From Trissonchulus latispiculum (taxonomy: Eukaryota > Nematoda > Enoplea > Enoplida > Ironidae), in assembly GCA_030248195.1 (NCBI GenBank), contig JASAND010026131.1, forward strand, positions 1 through 64,000: a DNA stretch of 64,000 nt, read 5' to 3'. The notes below the pieces were generated by a model, which was given only the letters and a program-made list of their open reading frames with translations, made no database searches and had not been told where the DNA came from. The position numbers and the translations under genes were made by a program. Below are positions 44,407 to 56,215 of the stretch, piece after piece. Each line of letters starts with the position of its first letter. The stretch's first letter is position 1.

Positions 44407-45005
44407 TCATAGGCACAAATTATCCGACGTATGATCGTCTTCCAACTGCTATCCTGTTGGCTGTTATCATAAAAATCTAGTTTTTGCAAAAACGCGACCA
44501 TTTTTTTCCAAAGATTGCGGGGCGTTCACCATGCAAGCTGGAGGGAAGCTACTTAACAGATGTGTTCTGCACAAATATATCCAGGGACGATTTTTAGTTG
44601 CCCCGATTGCTGCTTTCTATGCCAGCTAAAGCACTCGCTTGACAAATTTGGAAAAAGTAGGCAAAGTAAAGGTTAATACGCACACATTTCAGCTTATTTC
44701 TCTACAACGAAGAGCGATTTCACAATAAATAAAAGATCGTCCCCAGCTATTTGATGGAGTTATCGAATGATATAACCGACGTCTCGCGAAAAAATTTACT
44801 TGAGTCTGCAAAAAAATCTGGAAAATTATACTTCTTCTAAAATGTGTTAAAAATATTGTAGAAAAGCAACATTAGTTTCGTGGCATGCATTAAAAAGAGA
44901 AAATGTCAAGCTACGTTTTGATATAAAAATGGTTTATTAACTCCAAGTAATGAATGAGTAATAATGGTGCAAACTTTATGTGACCAAAGGGAATCACCAC
45001 CTTAA
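44212..45005. mobile_element. TTAA element, GGTGGTGATTC family, copy 2
   Basis: TTAA at 44212-44215 and 45002-45005; termini GGTGGTGATTCCTTTTGGGC and, inverted, GGTGGTGATTCCCTTTGGTC. It is in the opposite orientation to copy 1 judged by the shared ATTACTTGGAGTTAA segment. It contains an (AAC)n tract at 44349-44406. Confidence 0.85.
44349..44406. repeat. (AAC)n microsatellite
   Basis: About 19 consecutive AAC units, interior to the TTAA element. Confidence 0.97.
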
Positions 45006-45044
45006 GTGAAATCAGAAAATTTTCCAATTTTGCCCGTATTTCAC

Positions 45045-45840
45045 TTAAGGTGCTGGTTTCCTTTCGGGTATTTTTGACTCATACGGCTTTAATCCGTTAC
45101 GTAAATATATAACTAAAACTTGCTAAATAACCTATTTCCGTGCTCTTTAACATTCTGGGACCAGTCCCGGATTTTTAGGTCAAAAGATAAAAAAGTTTTG
45201 GTTTTTGGCCTTAGACATTCAGTAGGTAGACCAGACACCGGATTTATTGTTATGGCTGGAAAGAGGACACAAAAATAAACATTTTTGCTATTACAACCTT
45301 TGAGCTATCTGTAAAAAGCAAAAAAGCAAAAAACCATTTTGAGAGCCAAAAAATGGCCATTTTCGAGGAAATCAGTTTTTTCAAAATTACTGCCAAACCT
45401 TGCGAACAATTTTGTTCCATTTATACTCCATCGATACAGCATCCAAATGCACATTTTATGACTCCCTACTAGCCGGACGTTTTTGCTGTCTGCTAGAGAT
45501 TTGGCCGGAAAACCATTTTGGCAAAACTGCGGTTACTTTGTTTTAAACGTCGATTTCTCAAATACTACTTGACAGATTTCGGAGATTTTTGGCAAAATGA
45601 AAATTCGCACTATTGCGGAGGGACGTTTTTCTTGGATTTGGCTAAAACTTTCCCAGATTCGAGAAAATTTAGGGCAAAGTTTAAAAATTTAGTGCTTCCG
45701 TGCGTTTCGCGAATTTTCTCAACCGTTGAGTGATAATGAGCGAAACCCTAAAAAACGTCCCTCGGCCCATATATCCTCTGTAGGATAGAGCAAAAGGAAA
45801 TTTGCCTGGTTCCGCAGTTTTGAAAAATCAATGTTCAAGC
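45045..45840 (+). mobile_element. TTAAGGTGCTGG family, direct copy
   Basis: It begins TTAAGGTGCTGGTTTCCTTT and follows 13880-14720 closely for about 790 bp (for example CGGAGGGACGTTTTTCTTGG at 45619). The right end is lost at an AGGGGGGAAATC junction at 45843. An ORF at 45518-45733 is a shadow of the repeat. Confidence 0.8.
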
Positions 45841-46079
45841 TAGGGGGGAAATCTAGCATGGGGGAAAAGTAGCATACGACTCGGCCAGGGCCAACTCAGC
45901 TCGCTGTACATGGGTTGCTTAATAACACTAGTGGCGAAGACAATCGCCCTTCCATTTATGCAAAAGATCTATAGATTTATGCAAATCAGACAAGCTGAGT
46001 ATTTTTAATGTTATGAATGTGATTAATAGGCATGGGCACGGGTCCAAAAATTTAAATTTAAAATTTTAAATTTTAATCC

Positions 46080-47918
46080 AGCAAATTTAACAGGGTCAAA
46101 GCAGCAACTCTGTTGAAATGTTGGAAATGCTGAAAACAATTTTACAAGTTAATTTTAATTATTATGTACTAATTTCGAGTTTTGACCCTCGATACGCTGA
46201 TGTCGCAATAATCGACTAAAAAGAAAAGTTGTCGAATCCTGCTGATTTTAAGATCATTCGAAAGCTCTCAACAAGCTTAGAAAAATCTGTAATAGGGCCA
46301 AACCTTGAAAATGTACGAAATTCGAGTTTTGGCCCTCGATACGCTGATGTTGCAAATCGGCCAAGACTGAAAGTTGTCTGTGAGCAAATTGCCAAGAAAG
46401 GCCTAATATCAGTGCTTTTTCAAACGCGTTAGTCAAGTTGAGCTGGTGGATTTGCCAGGACGCCCTTTGAGAGGGTGTATCAAATAACCTTTAGCGATAT
46501 TTAGTCAAAGATTCGTTATCCCAACTGCCCTTTTAAGGGCAACCATTTCCAGAAAAATTCCTCATCCCAACTGCCCCTTTAAGAGCAACCATTTTCAGAA
46601 AACAACACGGAAAATGATCATTGTCACCGATTTGACTGAAAATCGACGCTACAAAGTTTGCTGCCTACAGGAAGAAGCGGCGGCAAACCATTCATGCCAA
46701 TTTAGCTTGTTTAACATTTTAATGCATTTTTACAGCACTGTTTCTTATTTTTCACACTTGTCACCGTTGAATATTCATTAAATTTCCCTCACAGCAAATT
46801 ATAAACAACTGTTGTTTTTAGTAAGGCTGTATCCTTGAAACTTCTGATTTTTTGAAGATGGAATATTTTGATCCTTCCAGCCAAAAAATCTTAAAATATA
46901 GCTTTCTGTTTGTTCCGAACCAAAATAAAATTTTGTTTTTAGTTTATTTTTTCTAGTTGTTTTCAAACACTGTTAATCACATCACAGGATGCTCCTTAAA
47001 AATTTAAATCTACTTGGAGAGAGTTTAACCATTGTAAATTACTATGTATTATAATTTATAAGTTATGAACTGTATATTACAAAAATTACAATGTGAAGTT
47101 TAATTACAGAAATAACAAAATTCTACTTCAGCGGCGATTAAATTTTTACTATCATTAATATTAGTAGAATTGCTTTAATTTATAATTTGTATAAATATAC
47201 AGTTATCGTTAATAGTAGAAAAATGTTCTACAAGTAAATTTAAATTTTTAAAGATCATCCTGTGATGTGATTAACAGTGTTTGAAAACAACTAGAAACAA
47301 TAAACTAAAACCAAAATTTTATTTTGGTTCGGAACAAATAGAAAGCTATATTTTAAGATTTTTTTGGCTGGAAGGATCAAAATATTCCATCTTCAAAAAA
47401 TCAGAAGTTTCAAGGATACAGCCTTACTAAAAACAACAGTTGTTTATAATTTGCTGTGAGGGAAATTCAATGAATATTCAACGGTGACAAGTGTGAAAAA
47501 TAAGAAACAGTGCTGTAAAAATGCATTAAAATGTTAAAAAAGCGTTGCTGATTTTACAAAAGTTTGGTAAAAACGGTAAAAAACCTGTTAAGGATCCGAA
47601 ATTTTACAGCTCGTAAAAACTGTAAAAATAAGATTTGCAAATAATGAGAAAAGCAAAGAATTTAAAACCATTTTTACATTTATTAATAGTTGCAAAATTA
47701 ATTTATTAACAAAACAATTACTAACAAACTAATCAAAAATTACCAGTTTTTTACACTTTTTAAACAGTGTTCAAAACAAGTGCAAAAATAATTTCTTTTT
47801 AACATGCAAATTAACATTAATTAAACAATTAAATAATAATTAAAATTAACTTGTAAAATTGTTTTCAGCATTTCCAACATTTCAACAGAGTTGCTGCTTT
47901 GACCCTGTTAAATTTGCT
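46080..47918. mobile_element. Nested inverted repeats, 1.84 kb
   Basis: The outer arms (46080-46165 and 47830-47918) carry TTTAACAGGGTCAAAGCAGC and its complement. The inner arms (46711-47015 and 47232-47536) are near-perfect over 300 bp around a 215-bp AT-rich loop. No gene is present. The segment 46200-46700 between outer and inner arms on the left has no counterpart on the right, so this is either a foldback element with an insertion or two nested foldbacks. Confidence 0.75.
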
Positions 47919-47939
47919 GCATCATTTGGCTGGGTTTCA

Positions 47940-48260
47940 TTTAGAGGGGGGAAAAATATTATGAAGTTGAAAGGGGGGAAAAATATCACGGGGGGAAAAA
48001 TATTATACCCTATAGGGGGGGGGGGGGAAATATCACGGGGGAAAAAATATTATACGACACCGGCCGGTATCACCGGCCCGTGAACGGCGGGCAGGCTGGC
48101 GGCCTGGTACCGGCCGGCCTGCCGGTGCCAGTTTTCACCGGCTATCCAAAATACAAGTAAAAATAAGATATTGATAGGTTTGAAGGCAGATTGTAGCAAG
48201 TTTAAGGCAATACGCCGCAGAAACTGTCACCGGCCGGTCGGCCGGCCGATCTAGACAAGG
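47940..48260. repeat. GGGGGGAAAAATAT repeats and a GGCCGG-rich block
   Basis: 47945-48058 repeats GGGGGGAAAAATATTA/CACGG words. 48060-48260 is dense in CCGGCC/GGCCGG words and strongly self-complementary, with ACACCGGCCGG and, inverted at the right, GCACCGGCC as possible termini. It lies just downstream of the COX15 stop. Confidence 0.55.
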
Positions 48261-48330
48261 CCGGTGCACAATACTACTCAGCACTATCTAGCCCATCAGC
48301 CTACCTATTCTAAAGCAAACACACAAAACG

Positions 48331-48336
48331 TTTATT
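48331..48336 (-). terminator. Polyadenylation signal AATAAA of COX15
   Basis: On the minus strand AATAAA starts 8 nt after the COX15 stop codon (48344-48346). If used, the 3' UTR would be only about 25-35 nt. Confidence 0.6.
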
Positions 48337-48343
48337 CAATAAA

Positions 48344-51300
48344 CTATTTAACAGGAAAACGACGAATTTCATTAGTCAACCAAAAAGCAAATGTCAGGAG
48401 AATCAAAGAACCCGACTGGTGCATGGCAGCCAAAGCAACTGGAACGTAATTTACCAGAGTCAGAATCCCCAGCAATACCTAAAAATAAACAAACACGAAA
48501 AATATAGAATGTAAATTGTAAACAACAAAATTATAGTTAAATACTAACTAAAAAGTTAAAAAAGAACGATAGTTTCAATTCCAGCAAGATATGTAGCGCA
48601 GCTTTTTGTCGGTCCGTCTAATGTATGACACTTTCCATTCATTTTACTCTGGTTTTCAAAAACACCCCAAACTAACTGAGCCTGCCTCAAAAACGAAAGA
48701 AAAATTATGTGTAATTGGCGCTGAAAATTAGAACGAAAATAGTAGTAATCACAGTTTATTCAAATTTAAGGAGCAAACGCCATTGTGATTCTTATTTAAT
48801 TACCAAGAGGGATAGCTGGCCAGCTGAGATTATGTCGAGAAAACTCATTTAAATAGCTCAATTCAACAACTGATTTCCGGCGATTGGAAAAGGTTAAGTC
48901 CCATGTTGTTGGAAAACCCGAGATACGAGAATCATTAAGTAAGCAATTTAGACAAAATATAATTCTACATCAAAAAGTTATACCCTCGAAAAAGTTATAC
49001 TCGAACATTCCAGCCGGGTTTTCGGTTTTCGGATTTGCGTCCCCCCCAAGTTTATTTGCGTCCCGTTAAGAAACGTTGCACATAGGTAGAATTTTTGGTT
49101 GAGTCTTTTTTGTGCAAAAAATTGTTGTATTTATGAAAATTTTGATATCTTTAGTGTAACACTATTTAGAAGATTTAGAAAGTTGATGCTGCGTAACAGC
49201 ACTAACGCAGGACAATACTTATAGAGTGTAGATGCGTTCAATGTACACGGCGGGGGGTCTGGGGGGCGAAGCCCCCATAAGTTAAAACTTTTAGAGCCCA
49301 GTGCACATCTGGATGCAAAAAACCCTGCACCCCAGTAGAGATCACTTAAGGGGGGTCCATTTTTGGCCGATTTTTCGACCATCTCCGATTTTGCTCATTT
49401 TCACATATTTTGTTCTCCGATTGGTATATTTTAACGAGTTTTTGAAATTAAAATCGGATCTTTTACGGTTAATGAGTAATTGAGTAATTTCACTTCAAAG
49501 TTGAGATCTCATGTGTTAAACATAGGAAACTGGAAAAGTTTCAATTTTTTGACTAGTGTCAAAAAATCTCGAAACTGGGCAAAGATTATCAGCATAGTTT
49601 GGTATCATTAGAAACGTCTATTTGTATGCTTTAATTTGTTGGAATTAGATTTTTGAGTTAGGCCTTTAAATTTTTTAAAATGATTTTTGAAGCTTGCTGA
49701 CTGTGAAGTTTGACGTTTTTCGTTGTTGAAAACTGGGGTGTTTCAACTTTGATCAAGCATTACATAAATTGAAAGGCCTAACTAAAAAATCTGATTCCAA
49801 CAAATCACAGTATATAAAAAATCTGATTCCAACAAATCACAGTATATAAGTAGACGTTTCTAACAATACCAAATGATGCTGATAATCTTTGCCCAGTTTC
49901 GAGATTTTTTGTCACTAAAAATTTGGTTTTTTACCAAAATTTTGAATTTTTTCGATTCTTTTCCCTACTACGTGAGACCATTGCAATCAGCAGCTACCAA
50001 ATGTCAAAATATCTCGTTTCTCGTTATTTCTGGTGGCTGTAGTTCAGTGTTGACTACAATTATTCCAACTAAGTAGCCCAACGTGGTCGCTGCACCCCAA
50101 TCTGCCGGACTGGTACCCATACAGCAAAAATATCGATATTTTCAAATTTCTCAAAATATGATAAATTTGACATCAATCGAAAGCTCTTAATGCGGGGAAC
50201 ATTTGTTCTTCTTGGGCTATGGTACGCAAATGCACCAAATTGAAGTTAATGGCTGTTAAAGGGCTTTGCTATCTAACCTCAACATTGGCCTTGCTGCTCC
50301 TTAAAAGTCGTTAAAAAAGGCATGAAATCACGTTTAGCCTGCCAACACCGGGACAAAATTAATTCTTTAGATCAATTTTCAAATGTACACCCCATTGAAG
50401 CTCCAAAATCGAAGACTGTATAAGGAAAATTGCCTTAGTCTCAAGCGGTGCCCTCGTTTCGCCCATTATTACAATTGCAAGCAGTTGATAGCTCGTAACT
50501 CGTGGAGACATGGATGAAACAACTCAATATTTAAACTTGGTACGTACAACATGTGTGGCTACATTATGTGTAAAAATGAGCGAAATCCGTGACAATAAAT
50601 TTTTTCATGGTGGACCCCCCCTTAAGTTGTTACAGTCGGTGGTAATGAGTAGTTAAACGAGACCAATTTATCTTAAGACAGAGGCAGACTTCCTTGATAG
50701 GAACCGAAAAAGTTTGAGTAAAGAAAATGTCTTAGTACATAGGAAAGAGATAATAGAGACACACACCTGTGTATAACCCATGACTAGCAATCCATTGAGC
50801 ACAGCCTTAGTTCGAAACGGCAACGGGATACGTCGTCCCACAAGCCAGGTGGCTGTAACAGCTGCCAGCGTGACATAACCCTAAAATTAAGGAAAACTCA
50901 ATTTCTTCTATCAAAATCATCGAAATAAAAACTGTTATAAGGTTAATATCCTTTGATGAATATTAAAAAAGTGAAATATACGGAACAAAAATAGAGACTT
51001 AAAGTATGTTGGATCCTAGCGACCCACCCTCCCGCAAAATTCGTACCCATCTGAAATCGGACTGCAAGTAGTGCTTGAGGCCGGCCGGTAGCCGGCTTCC
51101 GGCCGGCGAGCAAAAGTCGTCGTCCGGCGGCCGGCCGGCCTCAAACACTAACTGCAAGTTAATGTTAACTGCTCGAACGCACAAGCAGAGAGTGTGTGTG
51201 CGTGTGTGGTCTGTGTTTGCGTCGAGATTTAGACTTCAAGCATAACATAAACATAAAAATGTTTGATTCACTGTGGTCTAATTTGCGAGGAGAGTATTTT

Positions 51301-54300
51301 TTAAGAATTTCGTGGAATCAAAGTCCCACCCTGAGCCTGTGGGACAGAAATTTTTCGGAAAATGTTTAAATGAAGAGCTAAAAATTAATACTGTTTTAAT
51401 TAATTTAATTAAATTTAATTAATTTAATTCATTTTGCATGAAAAAAGCATAGAAGTTAGGAAAAATGCCAAGACTTAGAGAAAAACTAAATTTTTTAGGA
51501 AACGTATCCGGCGAATTTTTTGAATAAATTGCAAAAATTGGGCATTCGAATATGCCGGGCTGGGCGAGGAATGCAAAAATCCCGGAGTGGGGCAATTTTG
51601 GGAAAAAAGGTTGTTGGTTTGGACTCCTCCCACGTGAAAAATATTTAGGACCGGAAAGGGGCAGTTTCCAGAGGATGTATCAGGCTGATGACCCTTAGAT
51701 ATGATGTACTCTTGATACTTCAACTGTACACGATAGCAAGAGTACATAATATAAGAGTAAGAAACTCTTACAGTAGCATGTACAAATCATGCTAGGTAAG
51801 CTCGGTGCGTTAAGTCGGGACACCCCCCCCCCCGAAAGTCTCGGGGGGTGGGTCGCACTTAGCACTAATTACACGCTTTCATATAAGTGTGTGTCTGCTC
51901 GCTGATTCGCCCATTAGCCTAAGGCTTACTGTAGGTAATTTATTAGTTATTTTAATTAATTAATTATAAATTTAATTAGGTTAATGTAATTACAAAACTA
52001 ATTCGACAGCATTTTTCCTGCTCTTTCCAATGATATAAAAATTGCTGCATAATACAAAAATTCGAAGGAACGTAATCTGCAACAATTTTTATATCATTGG
52101 AAAGAGCAGGAAAAATGCTACAAAGTTGTCGAATTAGGTTTTTTAATTGCATTAACCTAATTAAAGTTTCAATTAATTAATTAAAATAACTAATAAATTA
52201 CCTACAGTAAGCCTTAGGCTAATGGGCGAATCAGCGAGCAGACACACGCTTATATGAAAGCGTGTAATTAGTGCTAAGTGGACCCCCCCGAGACTTTCGG
52301 GGGGGGGGGTCCCGACTTAACGCACGGAGCATACCTAGCATGATTTGTACATGCTACTGTAAGAGTTTCTTACTCTTATATTATGTACTCTTGATGATAG
52401 TTATAAGAGTTTGACAGCTGACAAGTTTTCTGTTCACTTGCTTCCGGAACAAGTTAATGGTTGATCCCCCCACTTTAGGTGCATATAATTCACGTAAATC
52501 AAAAGACGACAAAATTGTATCAGCCAAGAAGTATTAAGTCGACACTTACCAGTCCCCTATGAACAAACTGAACCATGGTGGGATTTTCCGTGAAATTGCG
52601 CCATGTCGGAGATTTTGCCCAGAGATCCGTTGGAATCCAACGATCCGCAAATTTCGGCCAGGAATTGTAGACCAAACCCGCGTCTAGACCCGCCACAAAC
52701 GCTCCTAAAATAGGTACGCAAATGAAAATAAAATTGCCATGACATAAAACAAGAATACAATCACAGTAAATTGTAAAACTGTATAAAATATGCACGTTCA
52801 GCAGAAATCACACCACGATAATCTATGGTAAAGCTAACCAGCCCCGGCACCCTTTTCAGGCTTCATAGCATAAATGTATGTACGATCTAGAGAAGTTACT
52901 TATTTTAAAAAATATTTTATTAGTTTAAAAATGGACCATCATGGGCAAAAAATATTATAAAGTAACCCGTGAAGGTGATGTCTAAAATTCCGCGAGGAAG
53001 CGAAATTGGGGCCCCGAAAACTACTCTCCAAACAACAAAATCTGCACAACATAAAAAAGAAGAGCCGTTTAGGGTGAAAAAATCTCAGGAATTAAAAAGC
53101 TAAAAGAGGATCACATGAATTTGAAATCCAAATTCATATAAAATTTATCAGACATACCAACCACAGCAGTCGTAAACATGGCCGTCTTGGAGAAGTGAGC
53201 CAACCCGCGCAATCGTCCAATCCCCTTTAGCGTGTTGTGCTACAAAGGAAATCGTTTAGACTGCTCTGGTAAGTGGTCACATAAGTAGATTACAACAAAA
53301 ATTCAAACCGCAAAAAAGGCCCTAATAGCATAGAACCTTATTTCAAGTTCAAGAGGCTAAGAAATAAGAAGTGAATGGTTAAGTATTCCAAAAATGGTCC
53401 TATTATGGGAAATAGCTGAAAATTGTGATTAATATCCATCTTTCAAATCATGTGACTACGCATGCACACACAATTTTCATAAATACGTACATCAGTGTAA
53501 TTATCAATTATACGAAGTTAAACTACATACAGATACATACATTAAATGGTGTGAGGACATGAGATAGGCCGCACCACAGGAGAATGGTATAGAGGACAAA
53601 AGCAGAGGTTAGATGGGCGGCCAGTCGATACTGGCTGACTCGAGGAATATTTTCTGAGTTGGCGGACGGATTTAGGCCACTCTTGACCATATACCAGCCC
53701 AGGAGGCCCTAAAACAAAATGAAAACGAGTCAAGTAAAATCGAGACGAAGCAACCAGGCAGAAGCTCCAGAGAATAGTTCTCTCTGAGCAAGAACGCTCA
53801 GAGCACACATTGGCTCTCTTCTGTTTCGGACTAAGGCTTTGCCTTGCTGCAGGGCAGCAATTTTTCATTGATTTCTGTGTGACTAATGCCTTGTAGTATC
53901 CTTTATCCCTCATGTCTACTTAATTTTCTTGATGTACATGCAATGTCGCCGGACACGGATGAAATTTGACAATTAATGACGAAATTTTATCATGACATAT
54001 GGTGGATCTCTCCCGAAGAAACACAGCGGGCCAGCTTTGTCGAAATGCAACATATATTTCGTGATATGATTTCCAGTATATATTTCAAATTAAGCAACAA
54101 CAGCCCATCATTGAAAAGTAAACGAACGTACGTATACTATAAACTGTTATTTTTAGCATGGTGGGGGTCTCACTCTCTGGAACGCACTCTGCCGCATAGC
54201 CAACCCTTTTTGGTTGGAGTCCAAAAATTAAGTAAGTTCTTAGAGCAGCCTTGTCAAAACGTGTTTCACCTTGTAGGTAATGTAAGGACTTATAAACTAA

Positions 54301-56215
54301 TTTGCCATTACAAAAATAGTGATCTTTATAAACAGGTAAAATAAATCATAAACTTTAATTAAATTCTACCTAAAGAATGCGAATATTTCAATTAAAATTT
54401 AGGAATATATGTACAAAATTCCCTTCCCCTTCCCACACTAAGACCCAAAAGGAATGCCATGCTGTTAAAGCAGCAAAATTACAAAAAACACATAGCTAAA
54501 AACAAGCATCGAAAACACAATTATGCAGCAACAGTGGGGGCTGTAAAGGTTTCTGGCCTACGAAATCCACAAACCTGAAATAGCAGTAGGCCTCCTGCCA
54601 GTCCGGCCCGCCGCTTCATGGCCTTGGAGAACCAGCCACGATACCAGAAATATCCAGCCGGCAAGAAATAGACGAGACCAATGGCCCGACCCCACATTCG
54701 ATGCAGGTATTCCATGGACCAGATAAACTTAAACTGAGCCAGGCTCATGAGATCACCGTAAAGCTCTGATTTGCTGAAAAAAGAGCAACAAATAAAACGC
54801 AAAAACTTAGAACAGACAGAATGGATGTGCAATAAGTATATATCCCAAACTAACTCTAATCCAAAAGCAAAACGTGGAATTCGAAAATAGTACACCAACT
54901 AGACCAAACTAACCAACAGTATATAATAGTTAATGCAAGGGAAATATACACGGAGGCCCCGGCTACGGTACCGACAGAAGTCAAAAGTTAACAATATTTT
55001 GTAATATTTTGGCCAAAATTTTGGAATTTTTAAAGTCAAAACTAGATTAAATTGTTACAAATCATGGTCTTTTTTGTGTTCAGGAGTGCCAGACACAAAT
55101 TTCTTAAGCCAGACACAAGCTAGACACAGCTAAATTTTTACAGCAATGATGTGTTTAGAAAGAAATTATGAACAGCGTAAATTTTTAAATGAGGTCTAGT
55201 CTAATATGGAGGGAAACTACCGCCCCATAACCCCGCTCCTATCTTACCATTGCTTCATCGTTTGGCCTTGCCTGACTGTCTTAAACTTATTCTACGCAGG
55301 TACTCTTATGCTTAATATTTATTTATATTTCAATCTCCCAATAGTCCGCCTCGAGAGACGAAGCTCATCTAACACACTCGTGAAGTTTGTTTAATTTGGC
55401 TAGCTGAAATTTCTAGGTAACTTATATTTCCGTCACTATTTGTAGAAAAAAGTAAAACCGAAAATTGCCTAGAACGATCGTTTATGTCCTCTACTTCCGG
55501 AGGGCTCAGCCCCCCCAGACACCCCCCCCCCCGTCAAACCCATGACTGATGAATGAAAGTGCTTGCACCAGCGTTTCTTAGAAAAATATTTTCAATCTGA
55601 AATTAGTTGGATTTCGTGCATTTGCTCAGTTTTCAAACTGCACTCAAATGCAGTACGTTTAGCTTCAACGACCGGAGCTCACAAAATAAAAAAAATTTCA
55701 CAATTTATAATTTGCATAACATCAATTTTTATTTCTTCACACTAAAATAACGCTTGAACACTTGAATACCATTTATATTTGTGATGCGCGAAATTTTAGT
55801 TTCCGGTCACAACTTCTCTTAGCTGAACACCAACAAAATTAGCTGGACATAAGGTGGGCACAGACCCGATTATAAAAATCCCAATCCCAAATGGCTAGTT
55901 TTCTCCTCGATTTGAATTATCACCGCAATGGAAATTTTGTCTATACCGATCCCACTCATGTCTCGGCAACAATGAGGTCCCGGTTCTGGCGGCCCAGGCG
56001 TATCGTTAAAGCCTATGCATATTGACGACTGAGCATCTAAAAGAAATGCAGCAAAAAATGCACGAAAGACACAGACATATACAAAAACTTACTATTTATA
56101 TTCTGGATAGCTTTTGTACTTTTCAAACTCCGACTCCCAGTCCTGTTGCGTAACTGGCGGTCGCATCCCTTTCAATAGATGCCAGTCAACCATGCTGAGA
56201 CCGGACTCCGTAAGC
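48344..56215 (-). CDS. COX15: COX15, heme A synthase, seven exons, 5' part missing
   Basis: Exons (minus strand): 56093-56215, 54575-54773, 53541-53708, 53158-53239, 52550-52704, 50767-50880, 48344-48478. All junctions are GT-AG and all phases match, giving about 324 residues and a TAG stop. COX15 sits in the mitochondrial inner membrane and oxidises heme O to heme A for cytochrome c oxidase, after COX10. Diagnostic blocks in order are [97 protein letters not shown] and [12 protein letters not shown]. The four heme-ligand histidines (EYLHR, AAHL, FVHR, MHQSG) are all present. The presequence and first membrane segment, ending in the usual GGVTR before LTESG, are not found in the window. FVHR replaces the common FDHR. 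Confidence 0.96.
48550..49345. other. COX15 intron, no other gene
   Basis: Intronic AT-rich sequence. At 49245-49275 is GGGGGTCTGGGGGGCGAAGC, another instance of the recurrent GC hairpin motif, suggesting a decayed hAT-MITE. Confidence 0.6.
49346..50625. mobile_element. TTAA element in a COX15 intron, 1.28 kb
   Basis: TTAAGGGGGGTCCATTTTTG at the left mirrors GGTGGACCCCCCCTTAA at the right, with TTAA at both ends (49346-49349 and 50622-50625). No transposase frame is present. The left 80 bp match the fragment at 19280. It lies in the intron between the 50767-50880 and 48344-48478 exons. Confidence 0.85.
51069..51150. mobile_element. 82-bp hAT-type MITE with GGCCGGCC ends
   Basis: The exact 8-bp duplication ACTGCAAG is present (51061-51068 and 51151-51158). 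The ends TAGTGCTTGAGGCCGGCCGG and, inverted, TAGTGTTTGAGGCCGGCCGG leave only about 40 bp of interior. At about 65% GC it stands out in an AT-rich intron. TAGTG ends and 8-bp duplications fit hAT. Confidence 0.88.
51738..52393. repeat. 656-bp near-perfect palindrome in a COX15 intron
   Basis: The arms 51738-52044 and 52088-52393 are inverted copies around a loop of about 45 bp. Inside lie GTGCGTTAAGTCGGGAC and its complement next to C/G runs, perhaps the true element ends (51808-52326). The outer 70 bp are also palindromic (AGAGTACATAATATAAGAG), so either the element is larger or the host sequence was duplicated inversely. Confidence 0.9.
53741..53945 (-). mobile_element. Diverged copy of the 338-bp hairpin repeat in a COX15 intron
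   Basis: CCAGGCAGAAGCTCCAGAGA, TTCGGACTAAGGC, GACTAATGCCTTGTA and TTAATTTTCTTGATGT match the inverted units at 5427-6120 in the same order with substitutions and small gaps. Only about 60% of one unit is left. This shows the 338-bp family is older than the homogeneous cluster at 4506-6120. Confidence 0.85.
54774..56092. other. COX15 intron, no other gene
   Basis: Intronic sequence. A GC hairpin motif with C runs at 55495-55535 (GGAGGGCTCAGCCCCCC) is the only repeat signature. Confidence 0.6.

Noticed and set aside
53542..53913. 123-codon minus ORF.
   Set aside because: It is an out-of-frame shadow of the COX15 exon 53541-53708 plus the 338-bp repeat copy.
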